DNA from: Fibrobacter sp. UWB11
GTDB taxonomy: Bacteria > Fibrobacterota > Fibrobacteria > Fibrobacterales > Fibrobacteraceae
Direction: 5' to 3'
DNA: 64,000 nucleotides
Assembly: GCF_900143015.1 (NCBI RefSeq)
Contig: NZ_FSRT01000003.1
Coordinates: 372,001-436,000 of the forward strand
Positions 50,370 through 59,248 of this stretch are shown one piece after another. Made by a program: the position numbers and the translations under genes. Under the pieces are notes generated by a model that worked only from the letters and a program-made list of their open reading frames with translations, was not told the origin of the DNA and did no database searches. The first letter of the stretch is position 1. Each line of letters begins with the position of its first letter.

Positions 50370-51659
50370 TTAGAAGTTCTTGCACTGGGTTTTCCATTTA
50401 CCCTGCTTACCAATGATGGAACCGTCAATGTACTTGCCACTGCTGCCGACGAAATCAGCCTTGCGTTCCGTTTCGCCACCGAGATGCCAACGCATCCATG
50501 CAACTGTTGCAGCCATGCCGTCCCAAGAACCGGAACCATGACCGTAACCGCCTTCGGAGTTACGCGGACCACCCGTCATTTCGATGAGGCAAGCCGGAGC
50601 CTTCACGCCAGCGTTGTTGTAATCGTTCTTGGCGTTGTCCTTTTCCATACCGACTTCACCGAAGAGGATTGCAATCGTTCTGTCCGTTGCGACCTTGTTG
50701 GCACCTGCACCATTCCAGTCACCACTGTTGTTGAGGAACGCTGTCAAGACGCGCTTATCCTTGATAACAGCCTGTTCAGATTCAAGACCACCCATGGAGT
50801 GACCGGAGCAACCGACCGTATTCATGTCGAGCTTGCCAAACAGCGGGCTATTCTGATCCTTGTTCTGCTTGTCGAGCCAATCCAAAGCCTTTATGGCCTG
50901 GGAAGCATCACCCGGAGATTCCTTGAGAGCAATCACAACAAAGCCATGCGAAGCCAAGCGACGGATCATGCCTTCATAAGCACCCGGTTCGGTACCGCCA
51001 CCCGGTCCCCAAACCACGACGCCGTGCTTTTGAGTCGAAGAAAGTTGCTTCGGATACGAGAGGATTCCACCGCCATCCCAGCCGGTGCGGGTCTTGTATT
51101 CCACCTGCATCTGGTCCTTTTCTTCTTCCTTGCCACTAGCAAGGAAAATGCCCTTCGGGGCTTCGCTTGAGCTGGATTCCACCTTCTTTTCGCTGGAAGA
51201 AGACTCCACTTTCTTTTCGCTCGAAGAGCTTGCCGGTTTTTCAGCTACGCTGGAGCTAGAGGCCGGTTTTTGCACATCAGCGCTAGAAGTTGCACTTTGG
51301 GCGCCGGCGCTAGAAGCAGGCACAGCATCGCTGCTAGATGTCGGAAGCGGATTCGTGCCCGGGCCACAAGCGTCAGGCAAGCTAGAAGCCAAGCAGCTTT
51401 CATCGCTGCTAGAACTGAATACAGCATTCTCAGCCGTCGAACTGGACGAAACTTCGGCAGCTCCATTCTGCCCCTGCTGCTGACCAGCCTGTTCCACAGA
51501 GCTTGAAGAGCCCTCAACGCCCGGCTGGACTTCGCCTGCGGAACTGGAAGAGAATCCAGCTGCATAATTGTTAATTGCAGAAGTGACAGCCTCGTCTCCG
51601 CAATTGAAGAAAACCAATGAGCTGGCCAACACCACTGTTTTTAAGATTTTTGATTTCAT
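50370..51659 (-). CDS. Ser-rich lipoprotein alpha/beta-hydrolase 2
   Basis: 429 aa from ATG 51659, behind GGAGTACAAAGA (the frame opens at 51686). Signal peptide then FFNCGDE. A linker of about 140 residues carries poly-Ser blocks, and EKKVESSSS appears twice. A short Cys-containing insert (DESCLASSLPDACGPGTNP) is not in paralog 1. The hydrolase domain has VVWGPGGGTEPGAYEGMI, Ser288 in GCSGHSMGG and His in GYGHGSGSWDGMAATVAWMRWHLGGE. Tandem duplicate of the next gene, each with its own terminator; the linker diverged far more than the enzyme domain. Confidence 0.82.
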   Translation of the reverse strand: MKSKILKTVVLASSLVFFNCGDEAVTSAINNYAAGFSSSSAGEVQPGVEGSSSSVEQAGQQQGQNGAAEVSSSSTAENAVFSSSSDESCLASSLPDACGPGTNPLPTSSSDAVPASSAGAQSATSSADVQKPASSSSVAEKPASSSSEKKVESSSSEKKVESSSSEAPKGIFLASGKEEEKDQMQVEYKTRTGWDGGGILSYPKQLSSTQKHGVVVWGPGGGTEPGAYEGMIRRLASHGFVVIALKESPGDASQAIKALDWLDKQNKDQNSPLFGKLDMNTVGCSGHSMGGLESEQAVIKDKRVLTAFLNNSGDWNGAGANKVATDRTIAILFGEVGMEKDNAKNDYNNAGVKAPACLIEMTGGPRNSEGGYGHGSGSWDGMAATVAWMRWHLGGETERKADFVGSSGKYIDGSIIGKQGKWKTQCKNF

Positions 51660-51807
51660 TCTTTGTACTCCTCGTGTTTTTGGCAAAACCTACAACCCAT
51701 CCATTAGCCCTTGAGGAGGCTATTTTTAAACTAAATCAAAACGGAAGGAGTAAATACTTATGTAAAATTCCTTTTATTGACAAAAAATCCATAACACCCC
51801 TAAAACA

Positions 51808-51836
51808 AAGAAAAAGCCGGAACAAAAATTTCCGGC
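51808..51836 (-). terminator. terminator of folE
   Basis: On the minus strand: GCCGGAA, loop ATTTTTG, TTCCGGC, TTTTTC. Confidence 0.8.
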
Positions 51837-51915
51837 AAAATTGCATAAAACAGAATTTCAGCCCCAAATTTCGCCCAGTTTTGAACTGGGTAGGGCTCAA
51901 AAAAAGCATTATAGG

Positions 51916-52485
51916 CTATCTGGGAGCGTAAATGCGCGACATGAATTCCGCGCGGGTCTTTTCGTCCGTCTTGAAGCGTCCGAGAAGCTGCGTCGTCACC
52001 ATGGTTGCACCCGGCTTTTTCACACCGCGCATCGTCATGCACATGTGGCTAGCTTCGAGAACCACGGCAACACCCTTCGGCTGCAAAACCTTCTGGATGA
52101 GTTCTGCAATCTGGCGGGTCATGCGTTCCTGAATTTGCGGGAAACGGGCGTAAAATTCCACCACACGCGGGATTTTCGAAAGACCGACCACGCAATCACC
52201 CGGGATATAGGCCACGTGAGCCTTACCCGTGAACGGCAGAAAATGGTGTTCGCACATGCTCGCGAACTCGATATCCGGCACGATAATCATTTCATCGTAC
52301 TTTTCGTGGAAACGCGTCTTGAGGATGTCCTCGGCCTTCATTTCGCCCGTAAGGCTCGTCATGAGTTCGGCGTACATCTTCGCAACACGCTTTGGCGTAT
52401 CGATAAGGCCTTCACGGTTCGGGTCTTCGCCCATGCCTTCCAGAATCATCCGGAAGCCGTCTTCCATTTTCTTGAAATCCATCAT
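51916..52485 (-). CDS. folE: GTP cyclohydrolase I
   Basis: 189 aa from ATG 52485 (a second ATG at 52482; the frame opens at 52527 without family similarity). Zn2+ ligands: Cys78 and His81 in [10 protein letters not shown], and the Cys in [32 protein letters not shown] and [10 protein letters not shown] are family signatures. It converts GTP to dihydroneopterin triphosphate, the first step of folate synthesis. PabB-PabC (22.5 kb) supplies the other folate precursor. Confidence 0.96.
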   Translation of the reverse strand: MMDFKKMEDGFRMILEGMGEDPNREGLIDTPKRVAKMYAELMTSLTGEMKAEDILKTRFHEKYDEMIIVPDIEFASMCEHHFLPFTGKAHVAYIPGDCVVGLSKIPRVVEFYARFPQIQERMTRQIAELIQKVLQPKGVAVVLEASHMCMTMRGVKKPGATMVTTQLLGRFKTDEKTRAEFMSRIYAPR

Positions 52486-52647
52486 GCGAGCAATTATAAA
52501 AAAATATCCAGTGTCGGGCAACCGCAACCGGGTTGAAATTGCATCACGGCTTTTAAATCCAGCAATTGCGCCAGCGAGTAAATATCACTTTTTTACAAAG
52601 TAATAAGAACGTTTGCAAAGTCTTTCGCGTTTTGATTGTTAGACTAT

Positions 52648-52683
52648 ATGATACGCTATTTAATGATACACGAACGTATCATT
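52648..52683. promoter_or_regulatory. operator-like ATGATAC repeats upstream of the TIGR02147 gene
   Basis: ATGATAC at 52648 and again at 52663, then the inverted copy GTATCAT at 52676. AATGATAC (52662-52669) and GTATCATT (52676-52683) form a perfect inverted repeat with a 6-bp spacer. Lies in the 354-bp AT-rich gap 52486-52839 between divergent folE and the regulator. Confidence 0.6.
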
Positions 52684-52723
52684 ATTAAAATTTCGCTTTA
52701 AAAAATTAAAAAAATTGATGTTT

Positions 52724-52752
52724 TTGATCAAAAATTCGAGACTTTGTAATAT
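52724..52752 (+). promoter_or_regulatory. possible promoter of the regulator-lipoprotein pair
   Basis: TTGATC (52724-52729), 17 bp, TAATAT (52747-52752). It lies about 40 bp downstream of the ATGATAC sites and about 85 bp before ATG. Confidence 0.45.
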
Positions 52753-52839
52753 TTTTTGTTGTTTTCAGGAATGTCGCGAAATTAAATTTATAGATGTCGG
52801 GGCACATTAGCGCCAACAGAAAACGAAAGGGAAATGAAC

Positions 52840-53664
52840 ATGAGGCCCATTCTTGATTATTTGGATTATCGCTGCTACATGCGCGATTTCTACGAGGAGC
52901 GGAAGAAGTCATCCGCGTTTTCGTGGAGGGAATTCGCCAAGCTAGCCGGATTCGTCTCGCCCACGTACTTGAAACTGGTGTGCGACGGAAAGACAAACTT
53001 GAGCAAGCCCGGCATTCAAAAAGTCGCGAAGGCTATGGGTCTCGAGGGATTCGAACGAACCTTCTTTGAAAACCTAGTGCAATTGGGCCATGTGAAAAGC
53101 GATGCCGAGAAGAAGACCGTGCTTGCAAAAATCCTGCAGTCGGCCAAGGAGAACAAGATGCACGTCCTGAATGCGGACGGTTTCCGCTTCTGTGAACATC
53201 CGGTGTGCCCGATCGTGCGGGAACTTGCCCCGCTGATGCCCGGCGCACTTCCAAGCGAAATGGCCGCAAAAATCAATTCCGAGGTCACGGCGCTCGATGT
53301 CCGCGATACACTCCAGTTCTTGGTAAAGACAGGACTTCTAAAAAAGACGGGCGAGAATTCCTACGAGCAGACTTCGAAAATGGTGAAGATTTCGAAGGAC
53401 GCCTTGCCCCTGACGGTACGCTCCATGAACCGCGAAATGGGCCGTCTCGGCTTTCTGTCGCTGGACAACACAGAAGTTGACGAACGAAGCGTCTCGGGCC
53501 TCACCATGGGCGTCGACGAAATTACCTACCGCCGTATCGTGCGCGAGGTGGACGAGTGCCGCCGCAAGGTGGCCGCCATCGCCGGCGAATGCAAAAAAAT
53601 TAACCAGGTCTACCGCCTGAATCTGCAACTTTTCCCCCTGACGAAAAAAGTCGATGAAACCTAG
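52840..53664 (+). CDS. TIGR02147-family putative regulator
   Basis: 274 aa from ATG 52840, which is spaced 7 nt from AAAGGG; ATG 52834 is too close. The start MRPILDYLDYRCYMRDFYEERKK and the helix-turn-helix-like segment SWREFAKLAGFVSPTYLKLVCDGKTNLSKPGIQKVAKAMGL are typical of the TIGR02147 family, known as a large paralogous set in Fibrobacter. A C-terminal winged-helix-like part (LQFLVKTGLLKKTGENSYEQT) follows. Members are presumed DNA-binding but are largely uncharacterised. It sits 8 bp before a surface lipoprotein gene, suggesting it controls that gene, perhaps through the upstream ATGATAC palindrome. Confidence 0.85.
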   Translation: MRPILDYLDYRCYMRDFYEERKKSSAFSWREFAKLAGFVSPTYLKLVCDGKTNLSKPGIQKVAKAMGLEGFERTFFENLVQLGHVKSDAEKKTVLAKILQSAKENKMHVLNADGFRFCEHPVCPIVRELAPLMPGALPSEMAAKINSEVTALDVRDTLQFLVKTGLLKKTGENSYEQTSKMVKISKDALPLTVRSMNREMGRLGFLSLDNTEVDERSVSGLTMGVDEITYRRIVREVDECRRKVAAIAGECKKINQVYRLNLQLFPLTKKVDET

Positions 53665-53672
53665 AGGAATGT

Positions 53673-55841
53673 ATGAATATGCTGAAAACTTTGAGTAGCC
53701 TACCAATTGCCGCATCATTCCTTGCCGTCGCATTTTTCGGCGCCTGCTCCGAAACCGAGAACCCGCAGGATGCCGGCGTCTGGGTAGACGAACCCGCCAT
53801 TGCGATTAATGAAAGTTCGTCCAGTTCAGAAAATTCGTCTAGTTCACTTTTGGAAATCAAATCCTCAAGTTCTGTCGTGGAGGAAAGCAGTTCCTCGGTG
53901 AAAGTAGAGTCATCAAGTTCATACAAAGTCGGAATACACTTTCCGGAACATAACGGATGCGGAATAGCACCCAAAATCTACACAGACCCACTGGAAACAA
54001 TGCCCACTGCGAAAGCAGCAAAGATAAAAGCGGGATCCGCCAAGGAGCCCTCGTACGCAGCCATTATGATGAAAGATGAGGAACATGGAGTCCTGAGCGC
54101 CTTTGTCGAAAAACGTCTCGAGGTTCTTGAAAAACAAGGAGCAGCACACGATTCCGCTTGGATACAGGCGGCAGAAGAACTGTTGCAAGAACTCGGTCTA
54201 GACTCCCTACTTGCCGATCGTCAAATGCCGGTATATTATATGGAATATACCTTGTTCTACCTTTACAGAAGTGGCAGCGATCAATTGAAAGCGTATTTGG
54301 TCGACGATTTTGCAGACGGCAAGCTTGAACCGAAAAATTACTGCTTCAGTAATAAGCCATACGATACATTTGACCAAGTTGCCTTTAATTTCATGCCCAT
54401 AGGGTGCGTATACGATGAGCACGATATTTTGGACCCGGAAGCCATCATCAAGAACATCTGGCGCAAGTGCTCCGGAATGCCGTACTGCAGCGATGCGATG
54501 GTCGGGATGTTCAACAAAGACAGTTCATTAGTATGCAAAAGTAGCAGGTATTACGCTTATACCATAACTGACAATTATACCATAAATGACGATACCTATA
54601 CCAATTGGGAAATAGCCTCTCCACTGGATGTCGAAACGTCGGGAAACCCTTGCGACGCCGACGGCAAGTTCATCGTGAGCCGCAAGAACCCCGATCGCTC
54701 CTATATTTGCACAGCCGATAGTGGATGGGATTCAACAACGACCGTCAAGATCGAAATGAAGCAAATCCCGTGCGATACAGTAGGAGCATTGTTCAAGAGC
54801 AAACTGAATCCTGGAGGGGTTTATATTTGTAGGGATACCGTCTGGACCGGGGAATATCTCTGGAATCGAGAATATACCCTAAATACATGGGACAAGGCGA
54901 CTCCTTTTGAAGCCGAAGTCGCGGACGTTCCCTGTGAAAAAAATGGGGAAATGATAAAAAGCGTCGTGGCTCCGGATTCATTCCATATTTGTAGGGACGG
55001 CATTTGGGGATTAGCCACCCGCTTGGAAAGGGAAACCTACAAGATCCCATGCGACGAAGAGGGCAAACATTTCGAAAGCCAAGAACTCCAATCTATGTAT
55101 TATGTGTGCCATGAAGGCAAATGGCATCAATTTGACGAAATCACTTGCGAAAATGGCGCAAGGTACTCTACGGCCAATGAAAAGGACAAAAAATACAAGA
55201 CGAATTATGCCTGCAAAGACGGAAAGTGGTATTCAAGCAAAGACGAATCCTGGGAAATTCCATACGAACTTTATTTCAATCCCAACATTGAATACGGCTC
55301 GTTTTCAGATCCGAGAGATGGTCGCACCTATCGTACCATTGGCTACCGAGGAACAACATGGATGGCCGAAAATCTCAAGTATCAAGGAACTCCAGAAACC
55401 TTTGAAGTTGACAAAAAATACTGCAAAAGTGACAATTGCAAAAATTCAGGTTACTACTATACCATAAATGCTGCGGAACAAGCCTGCCCGGAGGGATGGA
55501 GATTCCCGACAGATAACGAAGTTGCACTTCTAAGTACTCCTGACGACTCAGAAGAAGTTAGTGTGTCCTCGACGCGAAAGTTGTTCAATGCATTGTTCTC
55601 GCAGATGAATAGCTTGGGCCTTGGCTATGATGGATTGGATAAAAATGGACTGAGTTTCACCAAGACCGGCCTATTTAATAGAGAAGTCTATGTGAATAGC
55701 GACTATCAGTACTTCTGGATCCAGGATACCGGATGGAAAGACATAACGGTAGCGGAAATAACAACCTACGAAATAAAGTCTCGCAAATTCTCCAGTGACA
55801 TAAACAACATCAAGGCTCCCGTCCGCTGTGTCAAAGAATAA
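53673..55841 (+). CDS. surface lipoprotein with two-Cys repeats and C-terminal FISUMP domain
   Basis: 722 aa, AGAGGA before ATG 53673. Lipobox F-G-A-C (FFGACSETE). A Ser-rich linker spans about 45-90. The central region (about 325-540) holds five repeats of roughly 40-50 aa with the pattern PCDxxGxxxxS, then YICRDGxW: for example IPCDTVGALFKSK with GGVYICRDTVW. The C-terminal FISUMP domain starts at DPRDGRTYRTIGYRGTTWMAENLKY and includes ACPEGWRFPTDNEVALL and PVRCVKE. FISUMP domains are a Fibrobacter-rich surface module related to the fold of formylglycine-generating enzymes or lectins. Likely binds a ligand at the surface. Co-transcribed with the TIGR02147 gene. Confidence 0.85.
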   Translation: MNMLKTLSSLPIAASFLAVAFFGACSETENPQDAGVWVDEPAIAINESSSSSENSSSSLLEIKSSSSVVEESSSSVKVESSSSYKVGIHFPEHNGCGIAPKIYTDPLETMPTAKAAKIKAGSAKEPSYAAIMMKDEEHGVLSAFVEKRLEVLEKQGAAHDSAWIQAAEELLQELGLDSLLADRQMPVYYMEYTLFYLYRSGSDQLKAYLVDDFADGKLEPKNYCFSNKPYDTFDQVAFNFMPIGCVYDEHDILDPEAIIKNIWRKCSGMPYCSDAMVGMFNKDSSLVCKSSRYYAYTITDNYTINDDTYTNWEIASPLDVETSGNPCDADGKFIVSRKNPDRSYICTADSGWDSTTTVKIEMKQIPCDTVGALFKSKLNPGGVYICRDTVWTGEYLWNREYTLNTWDKATPFEAEVADVPCEKNGEMIKSVVAPDSFHICRDGIWGLATRLERETYKIPCDEEGKHFESQELQSMYYVCHEGKWHQFDEITCENGARYSTANEKDKKYKTNYACKDGKWYSSKDESWEIPYELYFNPNIEYGSFSDPRDGRTYRTIGYRGTTWMAENLKYQGTPETFEVDKKYCKSDNCKNSGYYYTINAAEQACPEGWRFPTDNEVALLSTPDDSEEVSVSSTRKLFNALFSQMNSLGLGYDGLDKNGLSFTKTGLFNREVYVNSDYQYFWIQDTGWKDITVAEITTYEIKSRKFSSDINNIKAPVRCVKE

Positions 55842-55848
55842 AAAAATA

Positions 55849-55876
55849 AATCCCGCGATTTTTTAACCGCGGGATT
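55849..55876. terminator. bidirectional terminator between lipoprotein and nitroreductase
   Basis: AAATCCCGCG and CGCGGGATT around an AT-rich loop; A/T runs follow on both strands. Confidence 0.8.
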
Positions 55877-55883
55877 ACCTGTA

Positions 55884-56474
55884 TTAAACAAACACGACTT
55901 CGTTGCCTGTGCGAGGCGTTTCCGCGCGGTTCGGGAGTCCCGATTCCGTATCGGCATAGCCAATCGCCACAGAAGCGTAAACGCGTTCATCTTCCTTAAG
56001 ACCAAGACCGCGCAGGTATTCCAAAAGCGTCGGGTCTTCATTCAGCCACTTGAGCTGATTGATGTAGCAACTGCCAAGGTCGAGTTCATTCGCGGCAAGC
56101 ATCATGTTTTCGACAGCGCAGGCGACATCCGCCATGTTGTTGCCATATTCTTTTTTATTCGCAACGACAATAAGCACAGGCGCCGTATAGCAGAAAGAAT
56201 AATTGCCCTTGCGCGAAAGCGTGATGGAATTCTTGAGGCTCTTGTAAAGGTCTTCGCGGAGTTCCATCGCAGCAAAAGCAGACTGCACCAGTTCCTTGAG
56301 TTTTGCAATCACCGTCGCATCCGAAATCACAAAGAAGTGATTGGTCTGGCAGTTTCCGCCGGTAGGTCCAAAACGGCCCGCTTCGGCAATGGCTTGCAAT
56401 TTTTCGAGTTCAACAGGCTGTGCCTTGAACTTGCGCGTGCTACGACGAGTCTTGATAGCTTCGAGTGTATTCAT
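55884..56474 (-). CDS. nitroreductase family protein
   Basis: 196 aa from ATG 56474, behind GGAGATTAT (the frame opens at 56504). FMN-binding Arg pair in LEAIKTRRSTRKFKAQPV, RFGPTGGNCQTNHFFVI, and a C-terminal AVENMMLAANELDLGSCYINQL with GYADTE. Typical length for the NfsB/NOX family, NAD(P)H-dependent FMN reductases acting on quinones, nitro compounds or flavin. The physiological substrate is unknown. It starts 13 bp after the lipoprotein array, on the same strand, so it might be transcribed from there. Confidence 0.9.
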   Translation of the reverse strand: MNTLEAIKTRRSTRKFKAQPVELEKLQAIAEAGRFGPTGGNCQTNHFFVISDATVIAKLKELVQSAFAAMELREDLYKSLKNSITLSRKGNYSFCYTAPVLIVVANKKEYGNNMADVACAVENMMLAANELDLGSCYINQLKWLNEDPTLLEYLRGLGLKEDERVYASVAIGYADTESGLPNRAETPRTGNEVVFV

Positions 56475-56487
56475 ATAATCTCCAAAT

Positions 56488-59247
56488 TTATTTATCCTTG
56501 ACACAAAGTGTTTGCACCATCGGGTACAAATCCTTCGGGCAATCTACAACGCGACGACCTAATTCACCGCGGTCACGCCATGCAATTTCAAAACATTCCT
56601 GCGTTTTAGAATTCTTCTCAGTTGCAGACCAAAAGATGTCAAAATATACGTTATTGTTCTCGTAACATCCGCTCATATACAATTTAAAATACCACAAAAC
56701 AGGAGAATCGTTCCGAAGCATCAAATCAGTCGTCAAATACGAAATATAATCTTCTTGCTTAAATTCTTCTATCGAAGGAATATGGAAACCCTCGGGACAA
56801 AACGACATTGCACTTGCCCAATCCATATAGGCAGTTTCATCAAAGTCCAACAAGGACACCGTTTCAACATTTGCGGAACGTCGGTTACACTCGCTATATT
56901 TCTTGACATCGACTTTCCACGTTTCATAAAAAGTCTCAAAACTTTCACTTTTATTATCCAAAGAATCTAACGACAATCTTTCTTTTGAACGTTCCCGATG
57001 CAAGAATAAATTCTTATTGTAGAAATACGCATCATACCCACCGCTTGCCAAATCTACATGGGAAAGGTACATCGTATTTTTTGAAAGGATAAAACGGTAA
57101 AGATTGTTATCGACCGTTACAGAATACACCGAATCATCCGTAAACGTTCCGCCCTTGAATTTTTCTTTTTTAAAGGACTCCGGCATTGTGTAAGGTTCTT
57201 TTCCCAAGCGAATTTCTCGCCAATCCAAAACGCTATCGATTTTTGTACAGCCAAAAAATGCATCCGCTTTTTCACTCCAATAAATCGTCTTTTGCAAATT
57301 CGAATTGCATTTGCCCAAGCTATCACGGAATGCATAAGGTCCTGCTTCTAACGCAGGCATTTCACGCCACGACCTTACAGAATCGCACATATAATAAGTT
57401 CCGCCATAACGCTTCACAAGTCCATACAAACTATCTGTACAGAACAGGCCATCTTTTTCAGGAGGCATTACAGAATCAGCAACTACAGGATACCAACGCC
57501 CATCCCTACATATAAAGAAATCATCTCCATAGCCAATTCTCAAATTAATCCGGTCCCTTTCACAAGGGATATTATCAATCATCGGCGGAATCATTTCGTC
57601 ATCTTTTATTTTACGCCAATGACCGATACCCCAGCAACCGAATTTCACAAAGCCATCTTCTTCAATGCAATATTCCGCTTCGCAAATAAAATATGTACTA
57701 TCATATTTTACAACATGATTTTGGAACCTAGAATCGCAAGTATCGTTAAAATACACAGGCGGATAAACTTCTCGCCATACAGGCGAATCAGAACCCGCCC
57801 AATAATCTTTACATGAATAGTAGACCCCAAGATGTTTGCCCACCTGATTAGTTTTCGTGCATCCGCCCAAATAATATATCAAGGAATCTAGTTGCACCCA
57901 TCTTCCAAAAGAGCAATGCACAAAAACACTATCTAGCTGTTTTTTATTCCCATCGTCCTTACATTCCCCAAATTGATCAAGTGCTTTCGCATGCAATACT
58001 TCTGCATACAAAGAATCTTTTTCGTTAAAATCAGTTTTCACATATTTATCGGTCCAAGCGCAATTTTTCTCATCGAGACATTCACAATAGAAAAGCGAAT
58101 CGTGCATATAAAAGGCATGATTCTTGGTAGCGTAACTACCGCATGTTCCAAACTTGTACGTCAGCAAAGTATCGCGGTTATTTTCGATTTTCCATACATT
58201 TTCATCTTTCTTGCATAAATAATTTAAACCGTTATGTTCGACAAGAGCCGTCTTCGACAGCAAACATGCTCCGATAGAATCTTCGAAAAGAGTCGCCAAA
58301 CGGATATAGGAATTAGACCCGCCCCATTTTTCAAATTCACATACAAATCTACGACCATAAAAGTCGCTACTCTTTTTTTCAATTATCGCTTGGCAAGTAT
58401 CGCACATCGAGAATTTTATTCCGTAACTATTTTGAATAAAATTATGCCAATATTTATACTCGTTCCAAAAGGTATTCCTCGAAGAACTCTTAAACGTAGG
58501 CTTACCATTCTCACCGATTGTATTTTCAAAAGTAGCAAGCCACGCATCGGCTGCACGAACAATCATCGAAGAATCGATACGGCCCGTCTTGCTAAAGCTA
58601 TCGTACAGTTCCTTGTAATCGCTATAAAAAAGGCTATCTGAAATCTCGTGTCGGCAATAAAGATACGGTTTATACATTTCCCATTTATTTGCATAATGCA
58701 CACCGTTATACTGGTTCGCATGGAGCGCGTTAAAATCCAGGCCAAACAATTGTGTCATTTCCGAATACGCCTTTTCTTCGGCAACGGCAAAATCAAGATT
58801 TTCTTTTTGCATCAAGTAATCAATACGCCCTGCAGCCAACGCCTCGTTAAGATTCAATTTCAAATTGCCGTTATTTTCTGTTAATCGAACATATTGCGGA
58901 AATTCAACTTTTTCATTTCCGTTCAAAAAAACAGCCACAATTTTAACATACGGATTTTTGTAATCGCGTTCGAAAGCCCTAAAAGCAAAAGCTGTCTTGA
59001 TATTAGGATTTATTTCGACCTCAATCGAATCCATCGAACGGAAAGAGTCATCTAGGCGTTCAACCCTTACAAATTCAGGCACCAACGGGAGCGCATATTC
59101 AACCAAGCCCTGCAATCCCGTGGGAGAATATTGGAATCCATTGTCATCGTATCGGGAAAGAACAACACCTTCATCGCCATCGGAGCATGAAATTGCAAAC
59201 AAGCTCAACAAAACAAGCAATAACGCAAGCATCTTTCGGAAATACAT
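56488..59247 (-). CDS. large surface lipoprotein, array member 1 (FISUMP-like C-terminus)
   Basis: 919 aa; GGAAAGG lies 4-5 nt before ATG. Lipobox I-S-C (LFAISCSDGDE). The N-terminal domain (about 25-280; FQYSPTGLQGLVEYALPLVPE, CRHEISDSLFYSDYKELYD) is shared by all members. The middle (about 290-720) is a chain of two-Cys modules with YxC near a Trp, such as DDFFICRDGRWYPVV and GGTYYMCDSVRSW. The C-terminus has SFCPEGFHIPSIEEF, FDIFWSATE and VVDCPKDLYPMVQTLCVKD, a diverged FISUMP domain. No enzyme motif was seen. Probably a binding or adhesion protein. Downstream is the nitroreductase. Confidence 0.8.
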   Translation of the reverse strand: MYFRKMLALLLVLLSLFAISCSDGDEGVVLSRYDDNGFQYSPTGLQGLVEYALPLVPEFVRVERLDDSFRSMDSIEVEINPNIKTAFAFRAFERDYKNPYVKIVAVFLNGNEKVEFPQYVRLTENNGNLKLNLNEALAAGRIDYLMQKENLDFAVAEEKAYSEMTQLFGLDFNALHANQYNGVHYANKWEMYKPYLYCRHEISDSLFYSDYKELYDSFSKTGRIDSSMIVRAADAWLATFENTIGENGKPTFKSSSRNTFWNEYKYWHNFIQNSYGIKFSMCDTCQAIIEKKSSDFYGRRFVCEFEKWGGSNSYIRLATLFEDSIGACLLSKTALVEHNGLNYLCKKDENVWKIENNRDTLLTYKFGTCGSYATKNHAFYMHDSLFYCECLDEKNCAWTDKYVKTDFNEKDSLYAEVLHAKALDQFGECKDDGNKKQLDSVFVHCSFGRWVQLDSLIYYLGGCTKTNQVGKHLGVYYSCKDYWAGSDSPVWREVYPPVYFNDTCDSRFQNHVVKYDSTYFICEAEYCIEEDGFVKFGCWGIGHWRKIKDDEMIPPMIDNIPCERDRINLRIGYGDDFFICRDGRWYPVVADSVMPPEKDGLFCTDSLYGLVKRYGGTYYMCDSVRSWREMPALEAGPYAFRDSLGKCNSNLQKTIYWSEKADAFFGCTKIDSVLDWREIRLGKEPYTMPESFKKEKFKGGTFTDDSVYSVTVDNNLYRFILSKNTMYLSHVDLASGGYDAYFYNKNLFLHRERSKERLSLDSLDNKSESFETFYETWKVDVKKYSECNRRSANVETVSLLDFDETAYMDWASAMSFCPEGFHIPSIEEFKQEDYISYLTTDLMLRNDSPVLWYFKLYMSGCYENNNVYFDIFWSATEKNSKTQECFEIAWRDRGELGRRVVDCPKDLYPMVQTLCVKDK

Positions 59248-59248
59248 T

